Positions 8,708 to 16,920 of a stretch of DNA of 64,000 bases are shown in pieces. Both the position numbers and the translations under genes were made by a program. The notes under the pieces were generated by a model. The model was not told where the DNA came from. It saw only the letters and a program-made list of their open reading frames with translations, and did not search any database. Each line of letters begins with the position of its first letter. The stretch's first letter is position 1. The stretch is from an uncultured Caulobacterales bacterium (GTDB taxonomy: Bacteria; Pseudomonadota; Alphaproteobacteria; Caulobacterales; Caulobacteraceae), in contig CAIOYC010000016.1 in assembly GCA_903862425.1 (NCBI GenBank), positions 34,138-98,137 on the forward strand, written 5' to 3'.

Positions 8708-10835
8708 TGGGCTGTCCGAACCGTTTCCAAAAGGCTGTCAGCCCAATGCCATCGAACACCTCAGCGAGTTTGCCCGTATGGCGCAGCGTTTTGAGGAACG
8801 GGTGGAACAGCGGGCTTGTCTCAGCCTCGCCATAGCCAGGATAGCGGCTATTGCCGAGAAACTGCACGGATCGGTCAATCTTGATCGATCCCCGGTCGAG
8901 ATAGATGCTGCGTGCCAAATCGATCGCTTCGTCTTGCAAGTTGAGACTACCCAAAAGCATCAGTGAGTTGCAGGCATAACCCAGACCCTTCTGGGCCAAT
9001 TCGATAAGATCTCGCCCCGCGGCGGTTCGCTGCGACTGGTCCTGCGACAGCCGCGCGGACAGCGCACGGATCAAGATCTCATCTTGGTTGGTCTGATCGG
9101 TCGGCCTTGCGACGGATTTGTTGGACAGCTGATCAATGGCGGCCTGTTCTCGGCCTGAGGTGGCCATCAACCAGAACCGATCCCAATAGGGCGCGAGCTG
9201 CCCTGGCCAGCCCGCTTCGAGCTTTTCAACCATGGCCTGGGCTTCAACGAACTCGCCCCTCCAAATGCAGATAAGCGCGGGAAGATGGTTGGTGAACAGT
9301 TCCAAAGGATCGAGCGTGTAGGCCCGGCGCGCCATCGCCAGAGCAGCCTCTGTCCGTCCCGTCTGATAAAGATAATGGCCTCGCCAGAGCAAGACATAGG
9401 GATCGTTGGGCGAGAGACTTAAGGCCTTGAGCATGCCCATCTCAATTTCAGCCCAGTGGCCGAAATACTCGGTCATCTCGGCGATAACGCTGTAGGCGCC
9501 GCCGTTTCTGGGATCCAGTTCAATCGCGCGTCGGGCCGCCGCCTTGCCTTCTTCAAAGCGCTGGCGCTGCTCTGGAATTGGCGTGAGGTAGGCGCTGCGC
9601 CAATCGATCTTGGCCAGTTCGTACCATCCTTCGGCAAACGCAGGCGCCCGCCGCACGACCTCCTGCATCATGCCGCGACCTTGGTTCAGGATCGCGGCGT
9701 CATGATTGCGGCTGGCCTCACGACCTTTGAGATAGAGTTCGTAGACGCCAGGATCGATGCTCTTTTGCACCTTGCGCGTGGCGAGGCGGATATTCATGGC
9801 GTCCGCCACTTGTCGGGCGATCTCATCGGAGATCAACGCGCTTTCGGCTACGTCTCGATCAAAGGTCTTCGACCAAAGCGTCCGCTGGCTACGCGTATCG
9901 ACTAGCTCGGCGTTGACTCGAAGCCGTCCTCCTTGGCGAAGTACAGAGCCATCGAGCGTGTAGTCGGCCTTCAACACCTTGGCCGCTTGGGCTTTGGCTG
10001 GTCCGCGAAAGGTGAAACTCGAGGTGCCTGAAGTCACCCGGGCGCCGCCAGCGATCAGAACGTTTAAGATGTCCTCAGCCAAGCCATCAGCGAAGTAGCC
10101 GAGCTGTGGGTCGGGACTGAGATTGTCGAAGGGTAGCACCGCCACGAGTGGGTCCGCGCTCGCAGGCCTCGGAAAGAAGGCGTATCCACCGGCCGCTAAC
10201 GCGCCGAGCCCGAGCACTGCGCCGCCGGCGATCAAGCCGCGCCGTCCTGTTCGCAGAATTGAGGTCGGAGCCTGCCATCGGCTCGCGGTCACCCCGATGG
10301 GTTTGAGGACAAACACAGGCAGCGTCTCGCGCATCTTGTCGAGCTTGACCTGACCTTTGGGAGCGAGTCGCTCGCCAAGCGATCCTCGCACCGCGCGCTG
10401 GACGTCTGCCGAAACTAGAATCCCGCCCGTCGGCGCCAAAGCTTGCAGCCGCGCGGCGATATTCACGCCATGGCCCAGCAGATCTCCGCCCGCGACGACC
10501 GCCACTTCGCCCAGATGGATGCCAATCCGGATCGGTGGATCAGGCTCGGCGCGGAGCGCATCGGCGAATTCCAAGGCGCCGCTGACCGTGGGAAATTCTA
10601 GAAGGAAGCCGTCGCCCATAGCCTTGAACAGGCGTCCAGAGTGGTCAGCGGCAAGGTGCACGATCCGTTGTTGCAGCACCGCGACCGAAGCCAGCGTGTC
10701 GGTCTCGTTAGTCTCTACGCGCGCGGAAAACCCGACCACATCGATCGAGACGATCGTCGTTAGCCGCTTGGTCTCTGGCTGGTCAGTCAACGCAACATCA
10801 CCACTTGTTCGACCTGTGACCTTGGTCACAGCCAT
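8700..10835 (-). CDS. Class III adenylate/guanylate cyclase with TolB-like and TPR domains
   Basis: 711 residues. Residues 25-185 are a class III nucleotide cyclase catalytic domain: metal Asp32 in SIDVVGF, Lys71 in FKAMGDG with Asp75, and GHGVNIAARLQ with the transition-state Asn125 and Arg129, so the domain looks catalytically complete. A membrane segment lies near 193-215, then a TolB/FlgO-like domain (VAVLPFDNLSPDPQLGYFADGLAEDI) and a C-terminal TPR solenoid. The cyclase would face the cytosol and the TPR part the periplasm. It is followed by a coupled Crp/Fnr gene and diverges from the UrcA gene over a 67-base gap. Base specificity (ATP or GTP) is not certain. Confidence 0.9.
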   Translation of the reverse strand: MAVTKVTGRTSGDVALTDQPETKRLTTIVSIDVVGFSARVETNETDTLASVAVLQQRIVHLAADHSGRLFKAMGDGFLLEFPTVSGALEFADALRAEPDPPIRIGIHLGEVAVVAGGDLLGHGVNIAARLQALAPTGGILVSADVQRAVRGSLGERLAPKGQVKLDKMRETLPVFVLKPIGVTASRWQAPTSILRTGRRGLIAGGAVLGLGALAAGGYAFFPRPASADPLVAVLPFDNLSPDPQLGYFADGLAEDILNVLIAGGARVTSGTSSFTFRGPAKAQAAKVLKADYTLDGSVLRQGGRLRVNAELVDTRSQRTLWSKTFDRDVAESALISDEIARQVADAMNIRLATRKVQKSIDPGVYELYLKGREASRNHDAAILNQGRGMMQEVVRRAPAFAEGWYELAKIDWRSAYLTPIPEQRQRFEEGKAAARRAIELDPRNGGAYSVIAEMTEYFGHWAEIEMGMLKALSLSPNDPYVLLWRGHYLYQTGRTEAALAMARRAYTLDPLELFTNHLPALICIWRGEFVEAQAMVEKLEAGWPGQLAPYWDRFWLMATSGREQAAIDQLSNKSVARPTDQTNQDEILIRALSARLSQDQSQRTAAGRDLIELAQKGLGYACNSLMLLGSLNLQDEAIDLARSIYLDRGSIKIDRSVQFLGNSRYPGYGEAETSPLFHPFLKTLRHTGKLAEVFDGIGLTAFWKRFGQPNG

Positions 10836-10902
10836 CCGTCAGGGGCAAGCCTATTCATCAGCTGTCGCCGAACGGGCGATCCACACAAACCGGAGCAACA
10901 CC

Positions 10903-11271
10903 ATGACCCGCATCGCTTCTATCGCCCTCGCCACCGCCGCCTTCGTGGCCCTGGTTCAGCCCGCCGCCGCTCAAGTGGGCCGCATCCATGAAGGTTTCTC
11001 ACGCGACGCCAACCAAGTCGTGAAGACCGCCGCGATCGACTATTCCGACCTCAATCTCTCCACCCACCGCGGCGTCGAAGTCCTGCAGTCGCGCATCCAA
11101 GCGGCTACGAACGCCGTCTGCGGCCCTGTCGAAACCGAAACCGCGCTTAAGGCCGAATACGAAGCCTGCCGCCGGGACGCCTTCAAGATCGCGTCCGACA
11201 CCGTGCGCCTGCCGCAACTGTTCGCCGCTGCGGCCCGCCAGAACGACACCCTGCAGCTCGCCTCAAAATAA
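10903..11271 (+). CDS. UrcA family secreted protein
   Basis: 122 residues with a signal peptide (ALATAAFVALVQPAAAQ) and the family pattern IDYSDLNLSTHRGVEVLQSRI, then AVCGP and YEACRRDAF; the two cysteines are conserved in the family. The ATG at 10903 follows CGGAG with good spacing. The function of UrcA proteins is not established; they are small periplasmic proteins common in Caulobacterales and Sphingomonadales. A closely similar but broken copy lies at 15406-15741 on the other strand, so this is one of a duplicated pair. Confidence 0.85.
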   Translation: MTRIASIALATAAFVALVQPAAAQVGRIHEGFSRDANQVVKTAAIDYSDLNLSTHRGVEVLQSRIQAATNAVCGPVETETALKAEYEACRRDAFKIASDTVRLPQLFAAAARQNDTLQLASK

Positions 11272-11292
11272 CCAGCCGGCATGGCGCGTTAA

Positions 11293-11324
11293 TGAGGCGA
11301 AGGCGCCAACGTGCTTTCGCCTCA
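11293..11324. terminator. Hairpin between convergent genes, terminator-like
   Basis: TGAGGCGAA and TTCGCCTCA form a perfect 9-bp stem around a 14-base loop, just after the UrcA stop and between it and the convergent gene ending at 11527. There is no run of T after it, so rho-independent termination is possible but not shown. Confidence 0.4.
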
Positions 11325-11526
11325 CATCATCGACTCAGAGGGCGACCTTTGCCGGGCGACGACTCTGCGTCGCGTAGGGACGTTTAAGCAAACCTACGAA
11401 GGTGGCAAAGAGCCAGACTACAACATCCGCCGCCGACCGACCCGAGTGAACCCGCCCTTGCGCACCCCATTATCCGCCTAACTGCCCATTCTCCCAAGCG
11501 CAGCTACCGAATCTTGCCTTGGCGCG

Positions 11527-12552
11527 CTATCCGTCCAAGCGGCAGATTATCGAGCCTTGTCGGGTCACCGGATCGTAGTCGAGGAAGGTAACGGTGACGG
11601 GGTGGCTGATTCCATTCTGGTGCGCCATGCACACCTCGCTCGCGCCCGGTTTGGTCGGCAAGTAAGTCTGCGTGCAATAGACGCCCTCGTTGCGGAAGCC
11701 TGCCTTGAACAACTGTTCCATGCACGTCGGCCCAACCTGGCCGGAGGCTAGAAATACGCTCGGCGGACCTGCTCGACCTGAGGCTTGCGCTGATAGGTTT
11801 GCGGTGGCTGGGCGGCTCAGCGGAGCAACTGATTGCACCGAGCTTACGCCTGGGGCCAACTCAGGTGCGGCGGCTGCGGCTTGGGGGTTCATCTGCTGGG
11901 CCTGTTGCACTTGGGCTTGGACCGCGGCTTCTGAGCCAGCCTGAGCGGTTACCATCGAGGCTGGCGCGTTGAGTTGAAGGCTGAGCACCTTCCATCCGTC
12001 AGGTTCTTTCTCGAGCTTCACATCCACAGGCATGTTCACGCCGTTGGCTAGGTGAACCGACCCCTGTAAGTCCGCGCTGTAAGGATAAACCTTTCGAACC
12101 GGCCAGTCCGCACTGGCGAAGGCCGACAACTGCCACAGACGCGAGACCGTGTTCCAGGCGTCCAGGGACATCACATTGCGGAAACCGGGGGCCGCCGACA
12201 TGTAGCTCGCGGTTGGTCCGCTCAGGGATGTGGTCGTGAAGAAGCTGTTGGCGGCAAACACCGGTCCCGACGTTGCGCCGATAACGCGCGAAGCCAGAAA
12301 CCAGACCGCTGCGACCACGACGATAGCCAGGATGCCAAAGATGGCGAGAACAGCGACCAGACCCTTGGCGACGACACCGCCAACACCTGGGCGCTTGAGT
12401 GGTGTGCTGTAACTGGGCGACTCCCCGTATACCGCCCGCTGTGGAGGCGGGGTTTGCGAAGCTTGGTCCGAAGAATAGCCATAACCGCTCTGGGCCGAGG
12501 GGTTGATCGGGCCAGTCGAGTGGTCGCCATTGGGATTGACGGGATCGCTCAC
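11527..12552 (-). CDS. Membrane-anchored protein of unknown function, paralogue of the next gene
   Basis: 341 residues: a Pro/Ser/Tyr-rich cytoplasmic head (1-52), one membrane segment (about 60-90, VVAKGLVAVLAIFGILAIVVVAAVWFLA split over 28 residues) and a periplasmic part. That part has an alpha/beta region ending in DGWKVLSLQL, a Gln/Ala-rich linker (about 205-270) and a C-terminal domain with cysteines (GPTCMEQLFKAGF, YCTQTYLPTKPGASEVC, IICRLDG). The same two domains recur in the lipoprotein encoded just upstream, so the pair arose by duplication. I do not recognise the family. The two genes are 40 bases apart and likely co-transcribed. Confidence 0.75.
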   Translation of the reverse strand: MSDPVNPNGDHSTGPINPSAQSGYGYSSDQASQTPPPQRAVYGESPSYSTPLKRPGVGGVVAKGLVAVLAIFGILAIVVVAAVWFLASRVIGATSGPVFAANSFFTTTSLSGPTASYMSAAPGFRNVMSLDAWNTVSRLWQLSAFASADWPVRKVYPYSADLQGSVHLANGVNMPVDVKLEKEPDGWKVLSLQLNAPASMVTAQAGSEAAVQAQVQQAQQMNPQAAAAAPELAPGVSSVQSVAPLSRPATANLSAQASGRAGPPSVFLASGQVGPTCMEQLFKAGFRNEGVYCTQTYLPTKPGASEVCMAHQNGISHPVTVTFLDYDPVTRQGSIICRLDG

Positions 12553-12592
12553 AACTTCGCCTCCACCGGCGGACGGGTGCGCCCGCCTATTT

Positions 12593-13417
12593 TCAGCGTG
12601 TTTGTGCTGTCACGGTTCCATCTGTGAACAGGCTTTTGGACACGTTGCAGTAAATCCGAAAGCCGTGATCGCCGGGATTGTAGGTGACAAAGGTCGCTGT
12701 CAGCGGCGCTGTCACGCCGCCACGCCGAGCTGTGCAGATCTCTTTGGCCCCGGGCTGCGTCGGCAAGGGATTTGGGCAGATGACGTCATCGATTTGCAGA
12801 TTAGCCCGCTGAATGATGTGCATGCATTCGGGTCCAAGCTTGGCAGCGTTCAAGGTGCTGCCGGCCGGTCCGGCATAGTAAGGGCCGTTATAGCCGGGAT
12901 CCGGCGGCGCCAACGAAGCGTCGCCAGCCATATTGAGCATGGTGGGCGTCTGCATGCCGCCGCCCGCCGTTTGATAGGCAATGCCCGGTCCACCCTTCTC
13001 GGTGATCAAGGCCACACGCCACCGGCCCCCTTCCTGCACGAGGTCCATCTGAATCGGACGTTGGCTAGCATCCGCCAGACGCAGCGTGCCCTCGATGTGC
13101 GTCCTGCCGAAGGTGGATTGCTCGGAGGACCAGTGCGCTCCTTGAGCATCGTTGAGGCGCATGACTTCCACGATCCTTGGCCACGCGCCCGGCGGCGAGC
13201 CTGTGCGGAAGCTGGATGCAGCCGTCGCGTAACTGGCCATGGCGCCGAGGTGAGCCGTCGTATCCAAGAAGGCGTCGGCGGCGCGGGTGGACGGCGAGAT
13301 GGCCGTCATGGAGCCTACCCGGAAGTGGTAGTCGCAGCCTACCAGCATGAGCCCTGCCAAGCCGGCCAGGCATCCAAACACTAGGTTCCTTGGCGTCGCT
13401 CCGAAGGTTTTACGCAT
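12593..13417 (-). CDS. Lipoprotein of unknown function, paralogue of the downstream gene
   Basis: 274 residues from the ATG at 13417, chosen because GGAGG precedes it and because it starts a lipoprotein signal (LAGLAGLMLVGC, lipobox cysteine near residue 28). The mature part mirrors the protein at 11527-12552: a domain ending GGRWRVALI, then a C-terminal cysteine domain (GPECMHIIQRANL, CPNPLPTQPGAKEIC, FRIYCN). The linker here is short. One paralogue is anchored by a membrane helix and the other by lipid, which suggests they act together at the envelope. Function unknown. Confidence 0.75.
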   Translation of the reverse strand: MRKTFGATPRNLVFGCLAGLAGLMLVGCDYHFRVGSMTAISPSTRAADAFLDTTAHLGAMASYATAASSFRTGSPPGAWPRIVEVMRLNDAQGAHWSSEQSTFGRTHIEGTLRLADASQRPIQMDLVQEGGRWRVALITEKGGPGIAYQTAGGGMQTPTMLNMAGDASLAPPDPGYNGPYYAGPAGSTLNAAKLGPECMHIIQRANLQIDDVICPNPLPTQPGAKEICTARRGGVTAPLTATFVTYNPGDHGFRIYCNVSKSLFTDGTVTAQTR

Positions 13418-13514
13418 CGCGCAGCCTCCCTTGTCCTTTGCATTAGCGGTCCAGCTCCGGCCCGGTTGCAAACGATGTTGAACAGGCTTGGCGGCTTTGG
13501 CGCGACGCCGTGCT

Positions 13515-13938
13515 CTAGGATGATCGCTTCCAAGAATTGAACGCCGTCTTTTGACTAGGTCGATTGCGTCGAATCTTCTGTGGGCCATGGCGTACTAAGG
13601 CGTCCGCATCTGGCGCGTCGCTTGGATTCAGTCGCCAGGATTCGCTGCGCTCATTGTCAAAGACAAAGTTCCCGGTGGCGACGTCGAATCGGAAGGATGT
13701 AGTCCATCCAGTGCTCACCGCAGGCCACCCCGTTCTGGACTGAAAAATACGGCCCCCTGACCGCGATCACCCCGTCGCCGTCCAGGAGGGGATCGCATCG
13801 TCCCCCTTCATCGGCCCTCAACACGACCTGATCGTTTCGGCCGACTAGCTGGTTTCGCCCATTCTTCAATTCGAAGATCATGAGCGGCCGGACTGGCGCG
13901 TGTTGCGCGTCCCGATGCGACTTGCCTTCGCTGCGCAC
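13515..13938 (-). pseudogene. Frameshifted remnant of an unknown small protein
   Basis: Two minus-strand frames read as one protein if a frameshift near 13680-13715 is repaired: the first gives RGPYFSVQNGVACGEHWMDYI and the second continues FRFDVATGNFVFDNERSESWRL to a stop at 13515. A motif like FTVQNGMACGE recurs in a decayed form at about 59405-59455, so a family of this kind once had at least two members here. No function is recognised. A sequencing error at the frameshift is the alternative to true decay. Confidence 0.5.
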
Positions 13939-14018
13939 TGTAGCTCCTTAGGGGCGACGGGCTACTCTCTGCTGGCCGGAAACGGCAGCGCGGTTCGACG
14001 CGCTAGGAACAGGCGCGC

Positions 14019-14552
14019 ATGATTGAAGCAATGGAGCCACGTCTAAACGGCCCCAGACCCATCGCCGGGACGATCGGCCTAACCTTTGGTGGGCTATGGT
14101 CGTCTCTAGGCGCATCGGGTCTGCCGCTTGGATGGCGACTGCCTATTGAGGCGCTGGGCGGTCTAGTCACCCTCGCCCTGGTGGCCGTCCTGTGGACCCG
14201 CCGCGGTTCTGTCGGAGCGGGTCGGGGCCTCTTCCGGCGAAAAGGCTATATCATCGCCGTGGCTCTGGAGATCGTGGCCATCTACGCCGCCTCTGCTCTC
14301 CTTCCTCACTACGGGTTGCAGAGCTATCTGATCGAGACGGTGGGGGTAATCGTCGGACTGCACTTCATCGGTCTTTGGCAGGCGACGCGTAGACCCGCGT
14401 TTTTGTGGATTTCCGGGTGCATGTGCGGTGTGTCGGTCGTCTCGGCGTTCATGCCCCCTGCTATAGGCGAGTTCGGTCCGCGCATGATCGTGGCGGGGTT
14501 TGGAAACGCACTCGTGCTTTGGCTCGGCGCGGGTTGGCGCTCGCCTAGATGA
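14019..14552 (+). CDS. Small integral membrane protein of unknown function
   Basis: 177 residues with about five hydrophobic segments (for example GLVTLALVAVLW, YIIAVALEIVAIYAASALL, LIETVGVIVGLHFIGLW, MIVAGFGNALVLWLGAG). No catalytic motif or known family was recognised. A second ATG lies four codons in. It stands alone between the frameshifted remnant and MITE copy 2. Confidence 0.6.
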   Translation: MIEAMEPRLNGPRPIAGTIGLTFGGLWSSLGASGLPLGWRLPIEALGGLVTLALVAVLWTRRGSVGAGRGLFRRKGYIIAVALEIVAIYAASALLPHYGLQSYLIETVGVIVGLHFIGLWQATRRPAFLWISGCMCGVSVVSAFMPPAIGEFGPRMIVAGFGNALVLWLGAGWRSPR

Positions 14553-14612
14553 CAATCCTCCTATTTCGGGCGACACCAAATAAAGCTTCGCAGAAGCCAA
14601 GACGGATCGAAT

Positions 14613-14786
14613 GGCAGTGTCAGACCAAATGCACCTTGACGGTCAAGGGAGCGTTGCATATCGGTTTTGAGCCTGTTGCCGCCTTCGCCCGCCTCTGCTT
14701 TTTCTAGACTATTCGCTCTCTGCTGCCCAAAAAATGAGCCGCAGCAGCGGTAGAGTTCAGCCGAGTGCATTTGGTCCGACAATGCC
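14613..14786. repeat. MITE copy 2 (174 bp, best-preserved ends)
   Basis: The left end reads GGCAGTGTCAGACCAAATGC and the right end is its near-exact inverse, finishing TTTGGTCCGACAATGCC: 20 of 22 positions pair. The interior is nearly the same as at 7791-7964. The end sequence matches 18 of 22 bases of the left end of the IS6-family element at 33109. Its right end lies 44 bases before the start of the LprI-like gene, so it forms part of that gene's upstream region. Confidence 0.8.
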
Positions 14787-14830
14787 CTGGCGACTCACGC
14801 GCTTTGTACGCTGCAAGGAAGAGATGCTCG

Positions 14831-15235
14831 ATGATTCCAAGGCTGACCGCTGCTGCAGTAACGCTCGCTTGCTGCACCGCCCTTCTGGCGCAACCCGCTT
14901 TCTCCCAACCTACAGCCGTCCAGTCGCCGCATGGATTGTCTGCTGAATATGCCCAATGCCTCGAGCGGGCGCGGCGCAATACTGTGCAATTGGCGATGTG
15001 CGAGCAAACAGAAATGGCTGCACAAGACGCTCGTTTGAACAAAGCCTACCAGCAAGTGATGGGCCAGCTCGCGACGGATCCGTCAAAGAAGGACGCGCTC
15101 CGCAGCGAGCAGCGATCCTGGCTGAAGAAGCGCGATTACGACTGCAAATTGGATCATCAGACCATTAATAGTAGCTGCATTGTCGGCAAGACCGCTGCAC
15201 GGGCCAACGAACTTGAGAAGATGATACGCTTTTGA
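14831..15235 (+). CDS. LprI-like (DUF1311) secreted protein
   Basis: 134 residues from the ATG at 14831, which has AAGGAAGAG at good spacing. There is a signal peptide (AVTLACCTALLAQPAFSQ), then the DUF1311 pattern: CLERARRNTVQLAMCEQTEMAAQDARLNKAYQQVM and RSEQRSWLKKRDYDC, with paired cysteines. Proteins of this family include lysozyme inhibitors (LprI), but most members have no assigned role. MITE copy 2 directly precedes the gene and may have brought in or displaced its promoter. Confidence 0.8.
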   Translation: MIPRLTAAAVTLACCTALLAQPAFSQPTAVQSPHGLSAEYAQCLERARRNTVQLAMCEQTEMAAQDARLNKAYQQVMGQLATDPSKKDALRSEQRSWLKKRDYDCKLDHQTINSSCIVGKTAARANELEKMIRF

Positions 15236-15405
15236 GCGGGTTCAATCGACTGCGGGTCCCTGCGTGTAGGTTGCCGCGGAAGAAGCGGTGAGTCCGATAT
15301 TCGTTCGATGTGAAATCGCCACCGGCGCACGTTTGCAGCGCGTGGCCGTCTTCCCGTTGGCGAGAGCGCTCCGCGCCCTCGCCGCTGGGGAGCTATCTGC
15401 CAGGT

Positions 15406-15741
15406 CTAGTTGGCGGCGAGTTGGACGGCGCCGCCGTGCTGGGCGGCCGCTGCGAACAGTTGTGGCAGATGCACCGCGTCCGAAGCGACGTTGAAGGCAT
15501 TACGGCGGCAGGCATCGTATTCCGCCTTTAGGGCCGCTTCGGTTTCCGGCGGACCACACACCGCCTTCGCCGCGTTCTCGATGCGTGAGCGCAGCACCTG
15601 CACGCCCTGGGGGCTCGCCAGGTTAAGGTCAGCATAGTCAAGGGCGGTGGTCTTCACGACTTGGTTGGGGTCGCGCGAAAAACCTTCGTGGATGCGGCCT
15701 TCCTGCGCAGCTGCGGGCTGCACCAGGGCGGCGATGGCGCC
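15406..15741 (-). pseudogene. UrcA family gene, 5' end removed by an IS6 remnant
   Basis: The mature UrcA domain is intact (GRIHEGFSRDPNQVVKTTALDYADLNL, AVCGP, YDACRRNAFNVASD) and very like the protein at 10903-11271. The signal peptide keeps only AIAALVQPAAAQ. Upstream of it, at about 15741, the sequence changes abruptly to an IS6 transposase fragment on the other strand, so the original start and promoter are gone. An open frame runs on into the IS sequence, but the resulting N-terminus is not a credible signal peptide. Confidence 0.75.
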
Positions 15742-16125
15742 TCGACGAGGTCTACGTGACCCGAAGGGCGGCGTAGCCAGCATCAACGGCGAGATGCACT
15801 ACCTTTGGCGCGCCGTCGATCATGAGGGCGAAGTGCTGGAATCCTTTGTCACCAAGGAGAGGGACAAGGCGGCAGCCCTAAAGTTCATCAAGAAGGCGCT
15901 GAAGCGCCATGGCTCGCCCAAAGCCATCACCACAGACGGTCTGCGCTCCTACCAAGCCGCGATGAAAGAGATCGGCAACGCCGACAAACAGGAGATCGCC
16001 CGCTGGGCGAACAATCGGTGTGAGAACTCACACCTGCCCTTCCGACGACGAGAGCGAGCCATGCTGAGGTTCAGGCAGATGAAGAGCCTGCAGAAGTTCA
16101 GCTCCGTCCACGCCGCCTTCCACAG
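15741..16125 (+). mobile_element. IS6-family transposase remnant (C-terminal half)
   Basis: Encodes LDEVYV, then after a roughly 20-base insertion INGEMHYLWRAVDHEGEVLES and on through TTDGLRSYQAAMKEIG and RWANNRCENSH to FSSVHAAFH, carrying the three acidic positions of the DDE catalytic site. The N-terminal helix-turn-helix part and both inverted repeats are missing. The match to the copy at 33162-33710 is close. It cannot be active. Its left edge cuts the UrcA gene. Confidence 0.85.
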
Positions 16126-16246
16126 GGGGCCAACCTCGGCTCGGAGCGCAAGATTGCCGCCAGAAACTGGTCCAATTCAGACCATATTTGTGATAATGTA
16201 GAAAACGGCCAGCCCGAAGGATTGCGTTCTTGCGCCTCTGTCAGAA

Positions 16247-16269
16247 GGGATATACAATTGGTATATCCC
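16247..16269. promoter_or_regulatory. vapBC operator (perfect inverted repeat)
   Basis: GGGATATAC and GTATATCCC form perfect 9-bp arms around AATTG, ending one base before the ribosome-binding GGAGG of the antitoxin gene. VapB-type antitoxins and VapBC complexes are known to bind such palindromes to repress their own operon. Position and symmetry support this; binding itself is inference. Confidence 0.75.
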
Positions 16270-16279
16270 GGAGGCCGTT

Positions 16280-16501
16280 TTGAGCAAGACGACGCTTTTC
16301 CAATCCAACAAATCCCAAGCGGTTAGGCTGTCGAAGGACGTGGCTTTTCCAGACAACGTCAGGTCAGTGACGGTGTTACGAGAGGGGAGGCGGCGTGTGA
16401 TCGTGCCCTCTGAAGCCTCGTGGGACGATTTCTTCGATGCGCCAGGCATTGATCTGGGTTTGCGTGATCAACCCGTAGCGGCGGCGCGCGAGCATTTCTA
16501 A
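16280..16501 (+). CDS. vapB: VapB-type antitoxin (AbrB-like)
   Basis: 73 residues. The start is TTG at 16280 with GGAGG five bases upstream. The N-terminal half has the swapped-hairpin AbrB pattern (TTLFQSNKSQAVRLSKDVAFPDNVRSVTVLREG split across the first 35 residues). The C-terminal half (WDDFFDAP and on) is the part that usually wraps the toxin. Its stop overlaps the toxin start by one base (TAATG). It represses the operon with the toxin by family precedent. Confidence 0.85.
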   Translation: MSKTTLFQSNKSQAVRLSKDVAFPDNVRSVTVLREGRRRVIVPSEASWDDFFDAPGIDLGLRDQPVAAAREHF

Positions 16502-16920
16502 TGCTGCGCTATATGCTGGATACGAACCTTTGCATTCGAGTGCTACGTGACCGACCTACGGCGATCCGCGAGCGTTTTAATCAGGAAGCGGATGGGCTGT
16601 GTATTTCGACGATCGTTCTGACAGAGCTTCTGCACGGTGCAGCCAAGTCGGCGCGGCCGCTTGAAAACAGAACCGAGGTCGATCGGTTTGCAGCACGTCT
16701 GTCGGTGCTAAATTTTGATGATGCCGCTGCAGATCATTCGGCCCAGATACGCGCAAGTCTTGAGCGAGTTGGCCGACCGATCGGCGCTTACGATCTGCTC
16801 ATCGCGGGCCACGCTCGGTCGCGAGGGCTCGTCGTGATCACCGGCAATCTTTCTGAATTCCAACGCGTTGAAGGTCTTCGATGCGATGATTGGCTGGCTG
16901 GGTCCGAGCCCGATTTGTGA
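16501..16920 (+). CDS. vapC: VapC-type PIN-domain ribonuclease toxin
   Basis: 139 residues, standard length. The PIN-domain acidic site is complete: Asp7 in MLDTN, Glu42 in LTELLHGA, Asp98 in GAYDLLIAGHA and Asn116 in VVITGNLSEF. VapC toxins cleave initiator tRNA or rRNA when freed from VapB. The usual TNN motif near the C-terminus reads TGN here, a mild variation. The module is complete, with operator, antitoxin and toxin, and sits beside the IS6 remnant, as expected for an acquired addiction module. Confidence 0.88.
   Translation: MLRYMLDTNLCIRVLRDRPTAIRERFNQEADGLCISTIVLTELLHGAAKSARPLENRTEVDRFAARLSVLNFDDAAADHSAQIRASLERVGRPIGAYDLLIAGHARSRGLVVITGNLSEFQRVEGLRCDDWLAGSEPDL

Noticed and set aside
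12503..13384. Plus-strand open frame opposite the lipoprotein gene
   Set aside because: The minus strand has a lipobox, a ribosome-binding site and a paralogue next door; this frame has none of these.
7783..14794. Target-site duplications around MITE copies 1 and 2
   Set aside because: The 8 bases on each side were compared by eye and do not match, so no duplication is claimed.
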